Both the position numbers and the translations under genes were made by a program. This document shows positions 8,822-18,680 of a stretch of 64,000 bases of DNA, piece by piece; within the stretch, counting starts at the first letter, position 1, and every line of letters starts with the position of its first letter. This DNA is from Calditrichia bacterium (GTDB lineage: Bacteria; Calditrichota; Calditrichia; RBG-13-44-9; J075), in NCBI GenBank assembly GCA_028284445.1, contig JANQRS010000082.1, positions 1 to 64,000 of the forward strand, given 5' to 3'. The notes under the pieces are model-generated. The model did not search any database, had not been told where the DNA came from, and saw only the letters and a list, made by a program, of their open reading frames with translations.

Positions 8822-11800
8822 TTAATGTTTGTCCCCCTTCAGGCTGGCGAGATACTCAATCAAGTCGCGAATTTCCCGACGCGACAGCAGGTCCTTCATT
8901 GAGGGCATTGCAGACGGTGCGTCGGTGCGCTCCAAAATCAAGTTCTTGTCAATACGGCGGATATCGTTTTTACCGGTTTTTAGTTCGAGCGTTTTGGCAT
9001 CTTCCGCCATAACGAATCCGGCTACCACCTCGTCGCCATCTAATTTGACGGTCGAAATGCCATAGCCGCTGGCAAGGACCGCACTTGGCTCCAGCAAAGA
9101 CTCCAATAGCTCGCGACGGCTCATGCGCGAACCAATACCAGCAAGTCCCGGGCCAGCGGTGCCACCATATTCAAAAATGGTATGGCAACGAACGCATTGC
9201 GCACGTTCGTTATAATAGAATACATCCTTACCGCGCCAATGTTGGCCGCCAAAAAGGGTTTCCGCCCAATAGGCAAGGGGGTCTTTGGCAGATCTCTGCG
9301 CTTGATATTCTTCCAGCTTTTTCATTAAGCGTGGGTCTTTTTGCTCCTCAACCGCCTCAATCACCGACAAACGGATCTCACGCGGAGTTTTTTCCTTTAC
9401 CAGCTGATCAAGTGCGATATCCATTGCGTCAATGGCAGCGTCGCTCTTCAATTCGGTCAGAGCCCAAACTGCGGCCTCGCGTTCCGCATTGCTGCCGCGC
9501 CGCAACACATTTCCCAGCAGGTCGACGACACTTTCTTCCGGCAAACCCGCCTCCGGAATGATATTCAAAGCCACAGCGCGTACCGCTTCATCACGATCTT
9601 TCAATGCAATTGCAAGGGCATCCTGCAAAGATTTTCCACCACTCTTCTGTAGCGCTTCCAGTGCCGCAATTCGAATGGCGCCATGCCGATTGCGTCGCAG
9701 CAGCCCCATCAGCGATTCACCGAGATCGGCAGCCTGCAGACGGCTATTGGCACGAATCGTAGCAGCCACCACATCCTGAGACTGGTCGGTCAATAGCGGG
9801 TCAAGCAGCGGCGCCAGCGCAGCGCGGGCAGGTGCAGCATCACGTTCAACGGCACCGCGATAACGGCCGTCGACGCGATCCAATACAGAAGGCTTTGCCC
9901 AGGTGCCGAGCACAGCAAGGGCTTCAGCGCGCATCGCCGCAGGCGCTGTTTTATCTGCAGCAAAGGCAGCAAGGCGCTCAATACTGGCGGCATCACCAAC
10001 GCGACCGTTAGCGCCAATCACCCGGCGTAAAAGCATTTCATTCTCAAAGCGGGGTCTTGCAAGTAACTTTGCCAGGTCTGGCAATGCCGCTTCAATCGAG
10101 AAGTCATCATTGATACCGCGAGCCGCTTCAGTAACGATGCCTTCATCTTCATCGTTCAGGAACTGACGAATTGCCGGACTCTGCATGCGACGTAATGCAA
10201 CCACTGCGGCCATCCGCACAGACCTGGACGGATCTTCACTAAGCTTCGCCAAAGCGGACTCGTTACCAATTCGGCCAAGGGCGATCATAGCGGCATGCCT
10301 CAGCCATTTATCCTTGTCGTTATTGGTCCGAATCATATCCACAATTGGATCAAATGCCGTTGGATCAGCAATTCGTCCAAGCGCTTCACAGGCATGCAGC
10401 TGCACGCGCAACGAGGCATGTCTTAGAAGAGGTATCAATTGGGAAGCAGCCGGCTCATAGCGAACATCGCCAAGCATTTTCGCGGCCTGGGTGACGATTT
10501 CCGGATCGCTGTCAGACAACAATTCCGGTAGGGCTTCGGCATAGCGCCCGGGATTTGTCCGCGCCAATTGTCCAATTCCCCAAATCCCATGAATCCGCGC
10601 CAGTTGATGACTGCCCTTAGTCGCCGCCAGCAATTGCTGGTAGCCACTGCTACCGCGCTTGGCCAAACCAAACTGCGCTTTTTGGCGAATACGCATATCC
10701 GCATGGCTTAGCAACTCAGCCAATGCCTCATCCGATTTAGCCGAGAAATCTGCTTCAATTAAGGTTTGCACGGCCTGGCGCATGGCGGTATCAACACCAT
10801 CTTTAACATCAAGCTTCCAAATGCGGCCTTCATTTTTGGCGCCCCATCCGTCAATCCAGTCGCCGAAATACAGTGCGCCGTCCGGACCAAAATCAAGCCC
10901 GGTTGGTAGAAGGCCGCTCACCAGCTTGGCGGTGGTTTTCAGTTCAAAAGACGCCCCTTTCGGTGCCAGGGTAAAAGCGTGGATCGGCGAGTTGGCCGGC
11001 GATCCACGAAATTCCGCAATAAAGAAGTTCTCGGCATACTTATCATTCAGCGCGGTTCCCGGATTGTAAACCATGCCCGTCGGTCCATTCACATAACTGG
11101 CAATGGGAGGCAAAATATAAGCAGCCTGTCCTTCCCAATGTGGCACGTGTAGTTTTTCGGCCATCCAGACCTTATAGCTGTTGTTATCGGGATCGGTATA
11201 TTTCCCGAACTGCCAATTGGTCCGCCAGCCACTGTCTGATCCATTGAGCAAATACACCAAGCGCTCCCGCTCGCCGGCATGATCGCCGTCATTATCTTCG
11301 CTGATCAAATTACCGTATTTGTCAAATACAAATTCATGGGTATTGCGAAGCCCGGCGCTGTAAACTTCAAATCCGCTGCCGTCAAGTTCAGAGCGAACAA
11401 TCACTCCCTGATTGGGATATTTCCAGCGCTTGCCGTCCTGATCTACCACATTCATGCCGATGTCGCCAATTCCCCACCAAAGACGACCATCCGGACCCAT
11501 AATCGCACCAGACATCCCGTGTCCGCTAAACCCAATATGTACTGCGAAACCATGGCTAATCGAGGCGGTATCATCAGCAACGCCATTATTATTGCGATCT
11601 TTGGTGCGCCACATGTCCGGACCGGCAGAAACGAAGACTTCGCCGTCATGAAACTCGATGCCATTTGCAACATCGGTAATTTCTTCGTGGAAGTCGCGAA
11701 GATACAATTGGGCATAGTCTGCCACGCCATCGCCGGAGCTGTCATCTACAAACCAGATTTGCTCTTTTTCAACCGCCAGATCACGCCAGTCCAGCGTGTC

Positions 11801-12229
11801 ATCCTGATTGAGGTCCTTCAGAAATCTTTCGCCTTCTTCATTGGTCTCTGAAAATGTCTCACGCAGAAAGGCACGACGATCTTCAACGGTTTGCCAGGAA
11901 ATGGAGGCGGTCATCCAGTTACGGTGACTGCGAATATCGAACTCCGAGCTAATCATGCGATTGGCCCGGGTATAGAAGATGCGGCCGTTCGGATCAACGC
12001 TAATAGCAATCGGATCGGACACCAGGGAATCGGAAGCCCACAGCGACAACTCCAGGCCGTCTGCAACCTCCACCGCCACTTCGCTGCGAATTTTCTTCGC
12101 CAAATCCGCTGCCGCCTGGGCATTCATGCGAATGGTTTCGGTTGAATAGAGATCAATGATTTCTTCCTGGCAGGTCGTGAACAAAGTCAGCAATCCCGCG
12201 CTAAGCAGAACATATATCAATTGACGCAT
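8822..12229 (-). CDS. PVC-type heme-binding dehydrogenase with HEAT repeats
   Basis: 1135 residues from the ATG at 12229, whose A is shared with the stop codon of the upstream gene (TAATG). A GTG twelve bases earlier is possible. The lipobox LFTTC gives a lipoprotein. Residues ~50-480 form a beta-propeller of the membrane-bound dehydrogenase / glucose-sorbosone dehydrogenase type. Residues ~490-960 are HEAT repeats (for example HASLRVQLHACEALGRIADP). The C-terminal ~130 residues are a cytochrome c domain with heme motif C1012-VR-C1015-H1016. Such proteins probably oxidise carbohydrates or alcohols in the periplasm; the substrate is unknown. It is coupled to a DUF1080 gene, a pairing often seen in carbohydrate metabolism. 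Confidence 0.85.
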   Translation of the reverse strand: MRQLIYVLLSAGLLTLFTTCQEEIIDLYSTETIRMNAQAAADLAKKIRSEVAVEVADGLELSLWASDSLVSDPIAISVDPNGRIFYTRANRMISSEFDIRSHRNWMTASISWQTVEDRRAFLRETFSETNEEGERFLKDLNQDDTLDWRDLAVEKEQIWFVDDSSGDGVADYAQLYLRDFHEEITDVANGIEFHDGEVFVSAGPDMWRTKDRNNNGVADDTASISHGFAVHIGFSGHGMSGAIMGPDGRLWWGIGDIGMNVVDQDGKRWKYPNQGVIVRSELDGSGFEVYSAGLRNTHEFVFDKYGNLISEDNDGDHAGERERLVYLLNGSDSGWRTNWQFGKYTDPDNNSYKVWMAEKLHVPHWEGQAAYILPPIASYVNGPTGMVYNPGTALNDKYAENFFIAEFRGSPANSPIHAFTLAPKGASFELKTTAKLVSGLLPTGLDFGPDGALYFGDWIDGWGAKNEGRIWKLDVKDGVDTAMRQAVQTLIEADFSAKSDEALAELLSHADMRIRQKAQFGLAKRGSSGYQQLLAATKGSHQLARIHGIWGIGQLARTNPGRYAEALPELLSDSDPEIVTQAAKMLGDVRYEPAASQLIPLLRHASLRVQLHACEALGRIADPTAFDPIVDMIRTNNDKDKWLRHAAMIALGRIGNESALAKLSEDPSRSVRMAAVVALRRMQSPAIRQFLNDEDEGIVTEAARGINDDFSIEAALPDLAKLLARPRFENEMLLRRVIGANGRVGDAASIERLAAFAADKTAPAAMRAEALAVLGTWAKPSVLDRVDGRYRGAVERDAAPARAALAPLLDPLLTDQSQDVVAATIRANSRLQAADLGESLMGLLRRNRHGAIRIAALEALQKSGGKSLQDALAIALKDRDEAVRAVALNIIPEAGLPEESVVDLLGNVLRRGSNAEREAAVWALTELKSDAAIDAMDIALDQLVKEKTPREIRLSVIEAVEEQKDPRLMKKLEEYQAQRSAKDPLAYWAETLFGGQHWRGKDVFYYNERAQCVRCHTIFEYGGTAGPGLAGIGSRMSRRELLESLLEPSAVLASGYGISTVKLDGDEVVAGFVMAEDAKTLELKTGKNDIRRIDKNLILERTDAPSAMPSMKDLLSRREIRDLIEYLASLKGDKH

Positions 12230-13116
12230 TAATACACACACCTTGAGTTATCAGATTTAACATAGTAAGACTTATAGTTCTTGGCTTTTGGGTCGGTACA
12301 GCCGCAAAGGTCCAGCACTTCGATCGATTTGAAATCGGTTGGATGGGTTTCAGCCTGGATAGAAATATAGCCGCCGGTCACAGCCGCACCATTCGACATA
12401 CCTGCAGGTGCAGAGTCCCCAACACCACTGGCGTCAATGATTGGTTTGCGATATTCAAGAACCACTTTATCATCAACAATATGCTGGATCAGTGAATCGC
12501 CGAGCACAAGCACCTCCACCTCTACCCACTGGTCTCCGTGGTACGTCTCTGAGCTTGAACTCACACAATGGGATTTGAATAGAGAATCGCCCATATGAAC
12601 ATGGGTTCCGGGTGTGCATAGATTGGCAGTTGGCCGAACGCCTTCGCCCTTTCCGCCTAGCAGTTGAACTTCAATCGACACCGGAAACTCCTGTGCATAT
12701 TCCATGCTCTCTACGGACTGACAATGCAGCATCAGTCCATTATTGCGGAAGGCCCAGCCGGGACCGCCATTCAGCTGTTCATCGACAAAACGGTAGGTAG
12801 CCCGAATACGATAGTGACTAAATGCTTCAGCGTAGAAGAGATGTCCAAACTCCCCCTTGAACTCCTCCCACTCGTCGTAGCGCACGCGCAGCAAGCCATC
12901 TTCAACTCGAAACGAATTTTTGTAGTTTACCCCAGCGGCCTGGCCGGCAAACTTCGGGGTCCACCTTTGCAAATCTTTCCCGTTGAAGAGAGGAATCCAC
13001 TCCTCTTTGTCGGGATCCACCGGGGCTTCGCCGGCACAATTTGCCAGAAGCGTCAGGATCAATAGAAGTAAGGTTGGGAAAACAAAGGGCTTCCGAGAGA
13101 GGGAGGAAGATGACAT
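12229..13116 (-). CDS. DUF1080 (3-keto-disaccharide hydrolase-like) lipoprotein
   Basis: 295 residues with a clear lipobox (LLANC). The mature protein matches the DUF1080 / 3-keto-disaccharide hydrolase domain: the opening WIPLFNGKDLQRWTPK, the SFRVEDGLLRVRYD strand, and the NNGLMLH and SIEVQLLGG elements. It is a concanavalin-like jelly roll. Some members hydrolyse 3-keto-glycosides; others have no tested activity. It ends at the start codon of the heme-binding dehydrogenase, so the two are translationally coupled. A plausible idea, not shown here, is that the dehydrogenase oxidises a sugar and this enzyme cleaves the product. Confidence 0.83.
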   Translation of the reverse strand: MSSSSLSRKPFVFPTLLLLILTLLANCAGEAPVDPDKEEWIPLFNGKDLQRWTPKFAGQAAGVNYKNSFRVEDGLLRVRYDEWEEFKGEFGHLFYAEAFSHYRIRATYRFVDEQLNGGPGWAFRNNGLMLHCQSVESMEYAQEFPVSIEVQLLGGKGEGVRPTANLCTPGTHVHMGDSLFKSHCVSSSSETYHGDQWVEVEVLVLGDSLIQHIVDDKVVLEYRKPIIDASGVGDSAPAGMSNGAAVTGGYISIQAETHPTDFKSIEVLDLCGCTDPKAKNYKSYYVKSDNSRCVY

Positions 13117-13239
13117 AGTAGACGCACCTTTTTTATGGTTACAAAGAACGACTTGCGGAGCAGCGGCAGTAAGCCAACCGTCAAAGTTAGCGAAGAAATT
13201 GAATTTCGCAACCGATTGGGAGGGAAAAATTCCGAAGCC

Positions 13240-14715
13240 TTAAGAAGTCAACCTTGCAATGGTTTTTAGCACCTGTTGTGACTGCTCCTCTGAATAGGCG
13301 GCATATCCCAACACCAGACCCGGTCGCTGGGTCTGATGCACGACATATGAGGACAATGGGGGCGTCAAGATACCCTCATGGCCCAAACGACTCGCATAAG
13401 TACCATCGTCCGGCTCGGTTTTCAACCAGGCAATTGTATGCAATCCAGCCTCGGGCAGCGTCATTTCCCAATGATCCGCCAGGTAGGCCTCAACATTCTC
13501 ATACAGCGCGTCACGGCGCTGTTGGTACAGTAGGCGCATCTTACGAATGTGCCGTCCAAAATGTCCGCCGGTGATGAATTGCTCCAGGGCAGCCTGATCA
13601 ACAATGGATGATTGGCGATCACCTAGAAAGCGCGCCGCGATAAATCCTTCGATCAGGTTTGGCGGCACCACCAGGAATCCCAGGCGAATGCCGGGAAACA
13701 TCACCTTGCTAAAAGTCCCCATGTAAATCACCAGGCCGGCGTTATCAATGCCTTGTAAAGATGAAATCGGCAGACCGTTGTAGCGAAATTCACTATCGTA
13801 GTCGTCTTCAAGAATCCAGATATTATTCTGCTTTGCGTAATCAAGTAACGCCAGGCGGCGATTGAGACTCATGGTAATGCCAAGTGGATACTGATGAGAA
13901 GGCGTTACATAAATCATCTCCGGCTTGTCACCAGCGCTTTCGAAATTCAACCCTTCTTCGTCGAGCGGCATCGACAGAAGCTCCATTTCAGCGGTAGCAA
14001 AAATATTACGGGCATCGGGATATCCGGGATCTTCAAATCCGATTTTTGCCCCCTTTTGCAGAAGCACGCGTTGAACCATGTGGATCGCTTGCTGAGCACC
14101 GCTGGTGATAATCACCTGCTCCGGTTCACAGCGAACGCCACGGGCCACTCGAAGGTAATCGGCAATTGCGCGTCGCAACGGCTTGTAGCCGGCAGAGCTG
14201 CTATATCCAAATGCCGCAGGCGGCAACTGACCAGTCGAGCGCGACAACAGTTTCGCCCAGGTATGAAAGGGAAACGCTGTCAAGTCGGGCAACCCCGGTT
14301 TGAACGGCAAAAACAGGTTGTAATCGCGGCTCTCCCGCTTAATACAGTTGATTAACGCCTGCATTTGCGCCTGCTGCTGCGGCGATAGCTCTCGGCAATT
14401 GGCTGCGGTTTCCCCGCTGTAATTGCTATAGAGCAGGTTCTCGGGAATATCGTCACTGATGTAGGTGCCTGACCCTTGCTGGCCCTTAATATATCCTTCC
14501 AGCATTAGGTGCTCAAAGGCCTGCGTGATAGTGGTGCGCGACACTTGCAGATAACTGGCCAGCTCACGGGAAGGGGGCAACTGCTGCCCGGGCAAAAAGC
14601 GACCGTCCAGTATCGCATTGCGGATTTCATTGTAGACTTGCCGGTACAGCGGTGCAGATGATCGCCGATCCAATGAGACACCGGTAATAATCACTTCCTG
14701 TTTCAACTTCGACAA
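13240..14715 (-). CDS. MocR/PdxR-type PLP-dependent GntR-family regulator
   Basis: 491 residues. The TTG start at 14715 is supported by GGAGG seven bases upstream. Residues ~22-88 form a GntR winged helix-turn-helix (LPPSRELASYLQVSRTTITQAF). Residues ~140-490 form an aminotransferase class I fold with DDYDSEFRY (304-312) and the PLP lysine K337 in MGTFSKVMFPGIRLG. MocR regulators use PLP or its aldimine as a ligand, often to control pyridoxal, GABA or taurine genes. The target is probably the divergent DinB gene or the regulator itself, since they share a 145-base intergenic region. No PLP synthesis gene is nearby. Confidence 0.88.
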   Translation of the reverse strand: MSKLKQEVIITGVSLDRRSSAPLYRQVYNEIRNAILDGRFLPGQQLPPSRELASYLQVSRTTITQAFEHLMLEGYIKGQQGSGTYISDDIPENLLYSNYSGETAANCRELSPQQQAQMQALINCIKRESRDYNLFLPFKPGLPDLTAFPFHTWAKLLSRSTGQLPPAAFGYSSSAGYKPLRRAIADYLRVARGVRCEPEQVIITSGAQQAIHMVQRVLLQKGAKIGFEDPGYPDARNIFATAEMELLSMPLDEEGLNFESAGDKPEMIYVTPSHQYPLGITMSLNRRLALLDYAKQNNIWILEDDYDSEFRYNGLPISSLQGIDNAGLVIYMGTFSKVMFPGIRLGFLVVPPNLIEGFIAARFLGDRQSSIVDQAALEQFITGGHFGRHIRKMRLLYQQRRDALYENVEAYLADHWEMTLPEAGLHTIAWLKTEPDDGTYASRLGHEGILTPPLSSYVVHQTQRPGLVLGYAAYSEEQSQQVLKTIARLTS

Positions 14716-14860
14716 ATTTGATCCTCCAAATTGGACTTACCATTTTATCAATACTGGCTATTTTTTGCAAACCAATATCGGATTATCATTATGGCAGTTA
14801 ATACACTATGACAATCGCGGCGGCAACGCGGCCACAGGACTTAAACCATAAGGAGGCAAC

Positions 14861-15379
14861 ATGAAAAAAATCGACATCAAGGCCAACGAGCATCATGAAT
14901 ACTACCAACGATACATCGACAAGCTGGCAGATGATACTGAGTTAATATCCGGATTTGAATCAGGCGGTCGGAAAATCGTTGAGTTCTTTTTGTCGATACC
15001 GGAAGAAAAACTGACCCATCGCTATGAAGCGGATAAATGGAGCACCAAGGAAGTTCTGCAGCACCTGGTCGATACCGAGCGCATTTTCATCTATCGCTGC
15101 TTTCGCATTGCCCGCGGGGATGTTACGCCCCTGGCAGGTTTTAACCAGGACGAGTATATCCCGCCGTCACATGCAGACGAAAAACCGATTGCAGGATTGA
15201 TTCGGGAATATGAAGCGGTACGTGCAGCCTCGCGTGCCCTACTTGGCACCTTGCGTGATGAAGACCTAAAAGCCATCGGCAACGCCAGCAGCTGGAATTT
15301 GTCCGCAAGAGCTGCAGCATTCATCATTCTAGGTCACGAAATCTGGCACGAAGAGATTATTCGTCAGAGGTATTTATAA
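14861..15379 (+). CDS. DinB family protein
   Basis: 172 residues, strong ribosome-binding site (AAGGAGG five bases before the ATG). A four-helix bundle of the DinB/YfiT superfamily is recognisable. The metal-binding histidines expected in the family appear as LQHLVDTERI and LGHEIWHEEII. Typical neighbours in the sequence are RYEADKWSTKEVLQHL and LTHR, as in DinB_2 members. These are putative metal-dependent enzymes that act on thiols or small substrates, and most are uncharacterised. It is divergent from the MocR regulator and may be its target. A repeat-rich spacer follows. Confidence 0.82.
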   Translation: MKKIDIKANEHHEYYQRYIDKLADDTELISGFESGGRKIVEFFLSIPEEKLTHRYEADKWSTKEVLQHLVDTERIFIYRCFRIARGDVTPLAGFNQDEYIPPSHADEKPIAGLIREYEAVRAASRALLGTLRDEDLKAIGNASSWNLSARAAAFIILGHEIWHEEIIRQRYL

Positions 15380-15387
15380 AAACACAT

Positions 15388-15560
15388 TAGGCAGGATGAA
15401 CAGGATCGACAGGATAGAAGAACTAAAGCCTTTCGATTTGGCTTCTTCTATCTTTTTACCCCCTCTTTTCCTGTCAGTGGAAATCAGTGTCAATCCGCGG
15501 ACATCTGTGTCAAAATGGTTTTATAAATCATTTCAATCCTGTCAATCCTGTCTAAAAGGA
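15388..15560. repeat. composite intergenic repeat, inverted relative to 19131-19402
   Basis: Its core (15440-15515) is, on the opposite strand, about 71 of 76 bases identical by eye to 19205-19280. On both sides are CAGGAT elements (15395-15415 and 15535-15553). The order of the parts is the same in both copies, so the whole cassette is duplicated in inverted orientation on either side of 15.57-19.13 kb. The ribosome-binding site of the next gene begins directly after the repeat. Confidence 0.75.
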
Positions 15561-15569
15561 GAAAAACTT

Positions 15570-16046
15570 ATGCATCATAGATTCGAACGGTATCGGCCCA
15601 GGGCATTGAAATTCCAAGAAATTCTGAAAACCGGTGACTGGAAAATCAAGGTCTACACAATTTCCAATCGCCCGGCATTTGAATCGCAGGACATCTTGCA
15701 AAATGCCGTGCAGGCCGTCCCGGACTGGCTCAGCAAATATAAGTACCATGACCTGCCGGTCTACGATCTGGGCTGGCTTACCGTGCACGAAGGCCGCGAA
15801 GGTGTCTGGGTTTTATTGAGCTGGTGGACGGGCGGTGAAATGCTGGAAACAGTGCTTCATTTTGTAGACTACAAACAGCCGAACCAATTTCAATCATCGC
15901 CATATAGCAAGAATGACATTATCTGTGTCTGGGAATTGGAAGTGGTGATCCACGAGCGACAAGCCTGGATCGACCACGTGTTAAATAGTCCGGATACGCC
16001 TGACTTCGCGGGCTATCTAAACAATGTCGCGGGAGGTGGCCGATGA
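15570..16046 (+). CDS. hypothetical protein, no recognised domain
   Basis: 158 residues from the ATG at 15570, chosen because AGGAG lies eight bases upstream. A longer open frame reaches back to 15396 but is translated from a repeat. The protein starts MHHRFERYRPRALKF and has no signal peptide or membrane helix. It is rich in aromatic residues (WLTVHEGREGVWVLLSWWTGGEM). I do not recognise the family; it looks like a compact soluble alpha/beta protein. Its stop overlaps the next start as ATGA, so it is translationally coupled to the DUF5916 protein, which suggests a shared role or at least fixed stoichiometry. Confidence 0.65.
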   Translation: MHHRFERYRPRALKFQEILKTGDWKIKVYTISNRPAFESQDILQNAVQAVPDWLSKYKYHDLPVYDLGWLTVHEGREGVWVLLSWWTGGEMLETVLHFVDYKQPNQFQSSPYSKNDIICVWELEVVIHERQAWIDHVLNSPDTPDFAGYLNNVAGGGR

Positions 16047-18673
16047 GACAGATATGCTTCCTGCTCTTCTTACTGCAAGCTTGCTTCTTCCCGCTTTGGG
16101 CTCAAGAAGAGGTCCCAAAGCGCGTTTATCAAACTCGTGCCCTGGGTGAATTTGCGCCACCGAAAATCGATGGCCTCGTTAACGATCCGTGCTGGCAAAC
16201 CGTTGAGTGGAGCGGCAAATACGTGGAATGGAGTCCCGAAGAAAATACCACACCCAGCGAGGAGACTTCTCTAAAGATTCTTTACGACAATAAAAATATC
16301 TACGTCGCCTTTCGTTGTTTTGACCACGATCCATCCGGGATAGTCAAGCGTCTTTCTCGCCGCGATGGCTTCGATGGTGATTGGGTAGAAATCAACATCG
16401 ACAGCTTTCGTGATTTTCGCACGGCCTTCTCTTTTACAATCAGTGCCGCAGGCGTAAAAGGAGAAGAATTTATTTCAAACAACGGCGCCAACTGGGACCC
16501 TACCTGGAATCCAATCTGGTATGCAAAAACGCAAATCGATTCACTGGGATGGACTGCAGAGATCCGCATACCCTTAAGTCAGTTACGCTTTGGCGAGGCT
16601 GGTGAGCAAGTTTGGGGCATCCAATCTACCAGGCGTTATTTTCGTAAAGAAGAGCGTTCACTCTGGCAACGCTCACCACTCAATGCACCAGGTTGGGTCA
16701 GCAATTTTGGAGAACTACACGGCTTAAGTAATCTGAAGCCCAGGCGCCCCTTTGCCGTTAAGCCCTATATTCTTGGGGATGGCCGCACTTTTCCGGCGGT
16801 TGCCGGAAATCCATTTCGCGACGGGCGTGATAGCCGTTTTAGCAGCGGGTTGGATGCAAAAATCGGGGTTTCCTCGGACATCATGCTGGACGTATCTATC
16901 AATCCGGACTTCGGGCAAGTTGAAGCAGATCCCTCTGCGATCGCTCTGGATGGATTCCAGATATTCTTTCCCGAGCAGCGGCCTTTCTTTATTGAGAGCA
17001 AGAACATCTTTGACTATAAGTTTGCGGCGTCGCAGGCCGGCAATACATTTGGTTTTGACAACCTCTTCTATTCGCGACGGATTGGTCGCGCGCCGCAGGG
17101 TTTTCCATCTCTGCGAGCAGGGGAATTTAGCGAGCAACCGGAAATCACCACGATTCTAGGCGCTGCTAAGCTGAGCGGAAAAACCAAAAACGGCTGGTCG
17201 ATCGGCATATTGGAAAGCATCACAGCAGATGAAGAAGCAACAATAAGCAATCTGCAAACGACGCGGAGAGAGAGTGTTGAACCGCTGACCAATTATTTTG
17301 TGAGTCGAATCCAGAAAGATATGAACAAGCGAAACACCTTCATTGGTGGTATCGTCACAGCAACAAACCGGCAATTGGAAGGCAAGCTCGATCATTTGCA
17401 CAAAGCAGCATATTCCGGCGGACTCGATTTCAAACATCAATGGCAAAACCGTCGCTATTATACCGGTGGCAGCCTGGTGTTTAGTCGCGTATCGGGCAGT
17501 CAGCAGGCAATATTGAATACCCAGCGCTCCATCAGACATCTATTCCAGCGGAGCGATGCTGATTACGTTGATATTGATACATCTCGAACCGCCCTAAGCG
17601 GTAGCGGAGGGAATCTGCAAATCGGGAAGGCGTCCGGTAACTGGCGTTTCGAAACCGGCGCAACCTGGCACTCGCCCGAATTGGAACTAAACGATCTGGG
17701 CTTCCAGATCCGCGCAGACGATATTCGCCACTACGGTTGGGCCAGCTATCGCACCACCAAACCACTGAAGCGCATTAGGCAGTTTACGGTCAACTATACC
17801 CAGCTCGCAGCCTTCGATTATGGTGGTAACCTGAATGACATCACCCTGAATATCAACGGTTGGGTGCATTTGAAAAACAACTGGTGGATCAACGGCGCAT
17901 TATTTTCTACACCGCTCTCGTATTCGAACACGGTCCTCCGTGGCGGGCCGAGAATGCGCCTGGAAGAATCTCTGGGGTATCGCAACGGCATTATTTCAGA
18001 CAGTCGACGACAGATTCGCCTGACGCTCAATCACTCCGGCGAATGGGGCTCTGAAGGGGCGCATCGCACGCATGAAATCCAGGGCAATCTTACCTGGCAA
18101 CCCACCAATGCCTTACAGTTATCTGTTATCCCTCGCCTCAGGTTCCACAGGAATCGACTGGAGTATGTAACTACCCGATCTTTTGAAAGCCAGGCGAGAT
18201 TTATTGCCGCCAATCTCGATCAGCATACTTTTGAATTGCCACTGAGACTTGACTATATTCTCTTACCGAACCTCAGTATCCAATATTGGGGACAGCCTTT
18301 TATCTCGCGGGGACGCTATCAGCATTTCAAATACGTAAGCGATCCGCTGGCCAGTAATTTCCGCGATCGTTTTACACAAATCGATGAGCAATTGTCATTT
18401 GCAAACGGCGTCTACTCAGCGGATGAAAATGGCGACGGCAACAGCGATTACCAGTTTAGCAACCCCGATTTTGCTTTCATCCAATGGCGAGCAAACCTGG
18501 TTTTGCGCTGGGAATACATTCCCGGTTCCGAGCTATTCCTGGTTTGGTCGCAAGACCTGTCCCGATTCGGTGATGCCAGCCAGACTTTATATGACGGACT
18601 GGATTCCAACATCCTGGACAAGCAACCACAGAATATTTTCCTGATTAAAGCCACTTACCACTTGATGAACTGA
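16043..18673 (+). CDS. DUF5916 outer-membrane protein with CBM9-like N-terminus
   Basis: 876 residues. A signal peptide (ILLFLLQACFFPLWA region) is followed by a carbohydrate-binding family 9-like domain at ~30-220, recognisable from PPKIDGLVNDPCWQ and LKILYDNKNIYVAFRCFD. The remaining ~640 residues match the DUF5916 pattern, a large beta-barrel with conserved IDVSINPDFGQVEADPS and FFPEQRPFFIE segments. Such proteins are abundant in FCB bacteria and probably reside in the outer membrane; the substrate is unknown. It is translationally coupled to the hypothetical gene upstream and lies 7 bases before an acetyltransferase gene. Both segments match the family closely, so the assignment is firm but the function is not. 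Confidence 0.85.
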   Translation: MRQICFLLFLLQACFFPLWAQEEVPKRVYQTRALGEFAPPKIDGLVNDPCWQTVEWSGKYVEWSPEENTTPSEETSLKILYDNKNIYVAFRCFDHDPSGIVKRLSRRDGFDGDWVEINIDSFRDFRTAFSFTISAAGVKGEEFISNNGANWDPTWNPIWYAKTQIDSLGWTAEIRIPLSQLRFGEAGEQVWGIQSTRRYFRKEERSLWQRSPLNAPGWVSNFGELHGLSNLKPRRPFAVKPYILGDGRTFPAVAGNPFRDGRDSRFSSGLDAKIGVSSDIMLDVSINPDFGQVEADPSAIALDGFQIFFPEQRPFFIESKNIFDYKFAASQAGNTFGFDNLFYSRRIGRAPQGFPSLRAGEFSEQPEITTILGAAKLSGKTKNGWSIGILESITADEEATISNLQTTRRESVEPLTNYFVSRIQKDMNKRNTFIGGIVTATNRQLEGKLDHLHKAAYSGGLDFKHQWQNRRYYTGGSLVFSRVSGSQQAILNTQRSIRHLFQRSDADYVDIDTSRTALSGSGGNLQIGKASGNWRFETGATWHSPELELNDLGFQIRADDIRHYGWASYRTTKPLKRIRQFTVNYTQLAAFDYGGNLNDITLNINGWVHLKNNWWINGALFSTPLSYSNTVLRGGPRMRLEESLGYRNGIISDSRRQIRLTLNHSGEWGSEGAHRTHEIQGNLTWQPTNALQLSVIPRLRFHRNRLEYVTTRSFESQARFIAANLDQHTFELPLRLDYILLPNLSIQYWGQPFISRGRYQHFKYVSDPLASNFRDRFTQIDEQLSFANGVYSADENGDGNSDYQFSNPDFAFIQWRANLVLRWEYIPGSELFLVWSQDLSRFGDASQTLYDGLDSNILDKQPQNIFLIKATYHLMN

Positions 18674-18680
18674 GGCGCTT

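Noticed and set aside
15396..15569. N-terminal extension of the hypothetical protein to 15396
   Set aside because: The extension is translated from the intergenic repeat; the ATG at 15570 has a good ribosome-binding site.
15575..15600. tRNA T-loop-like word GATTCGAAC
   Set aside because: It lies inside the start of a coding sequence and no acceptor or anticodon stem can be formed.
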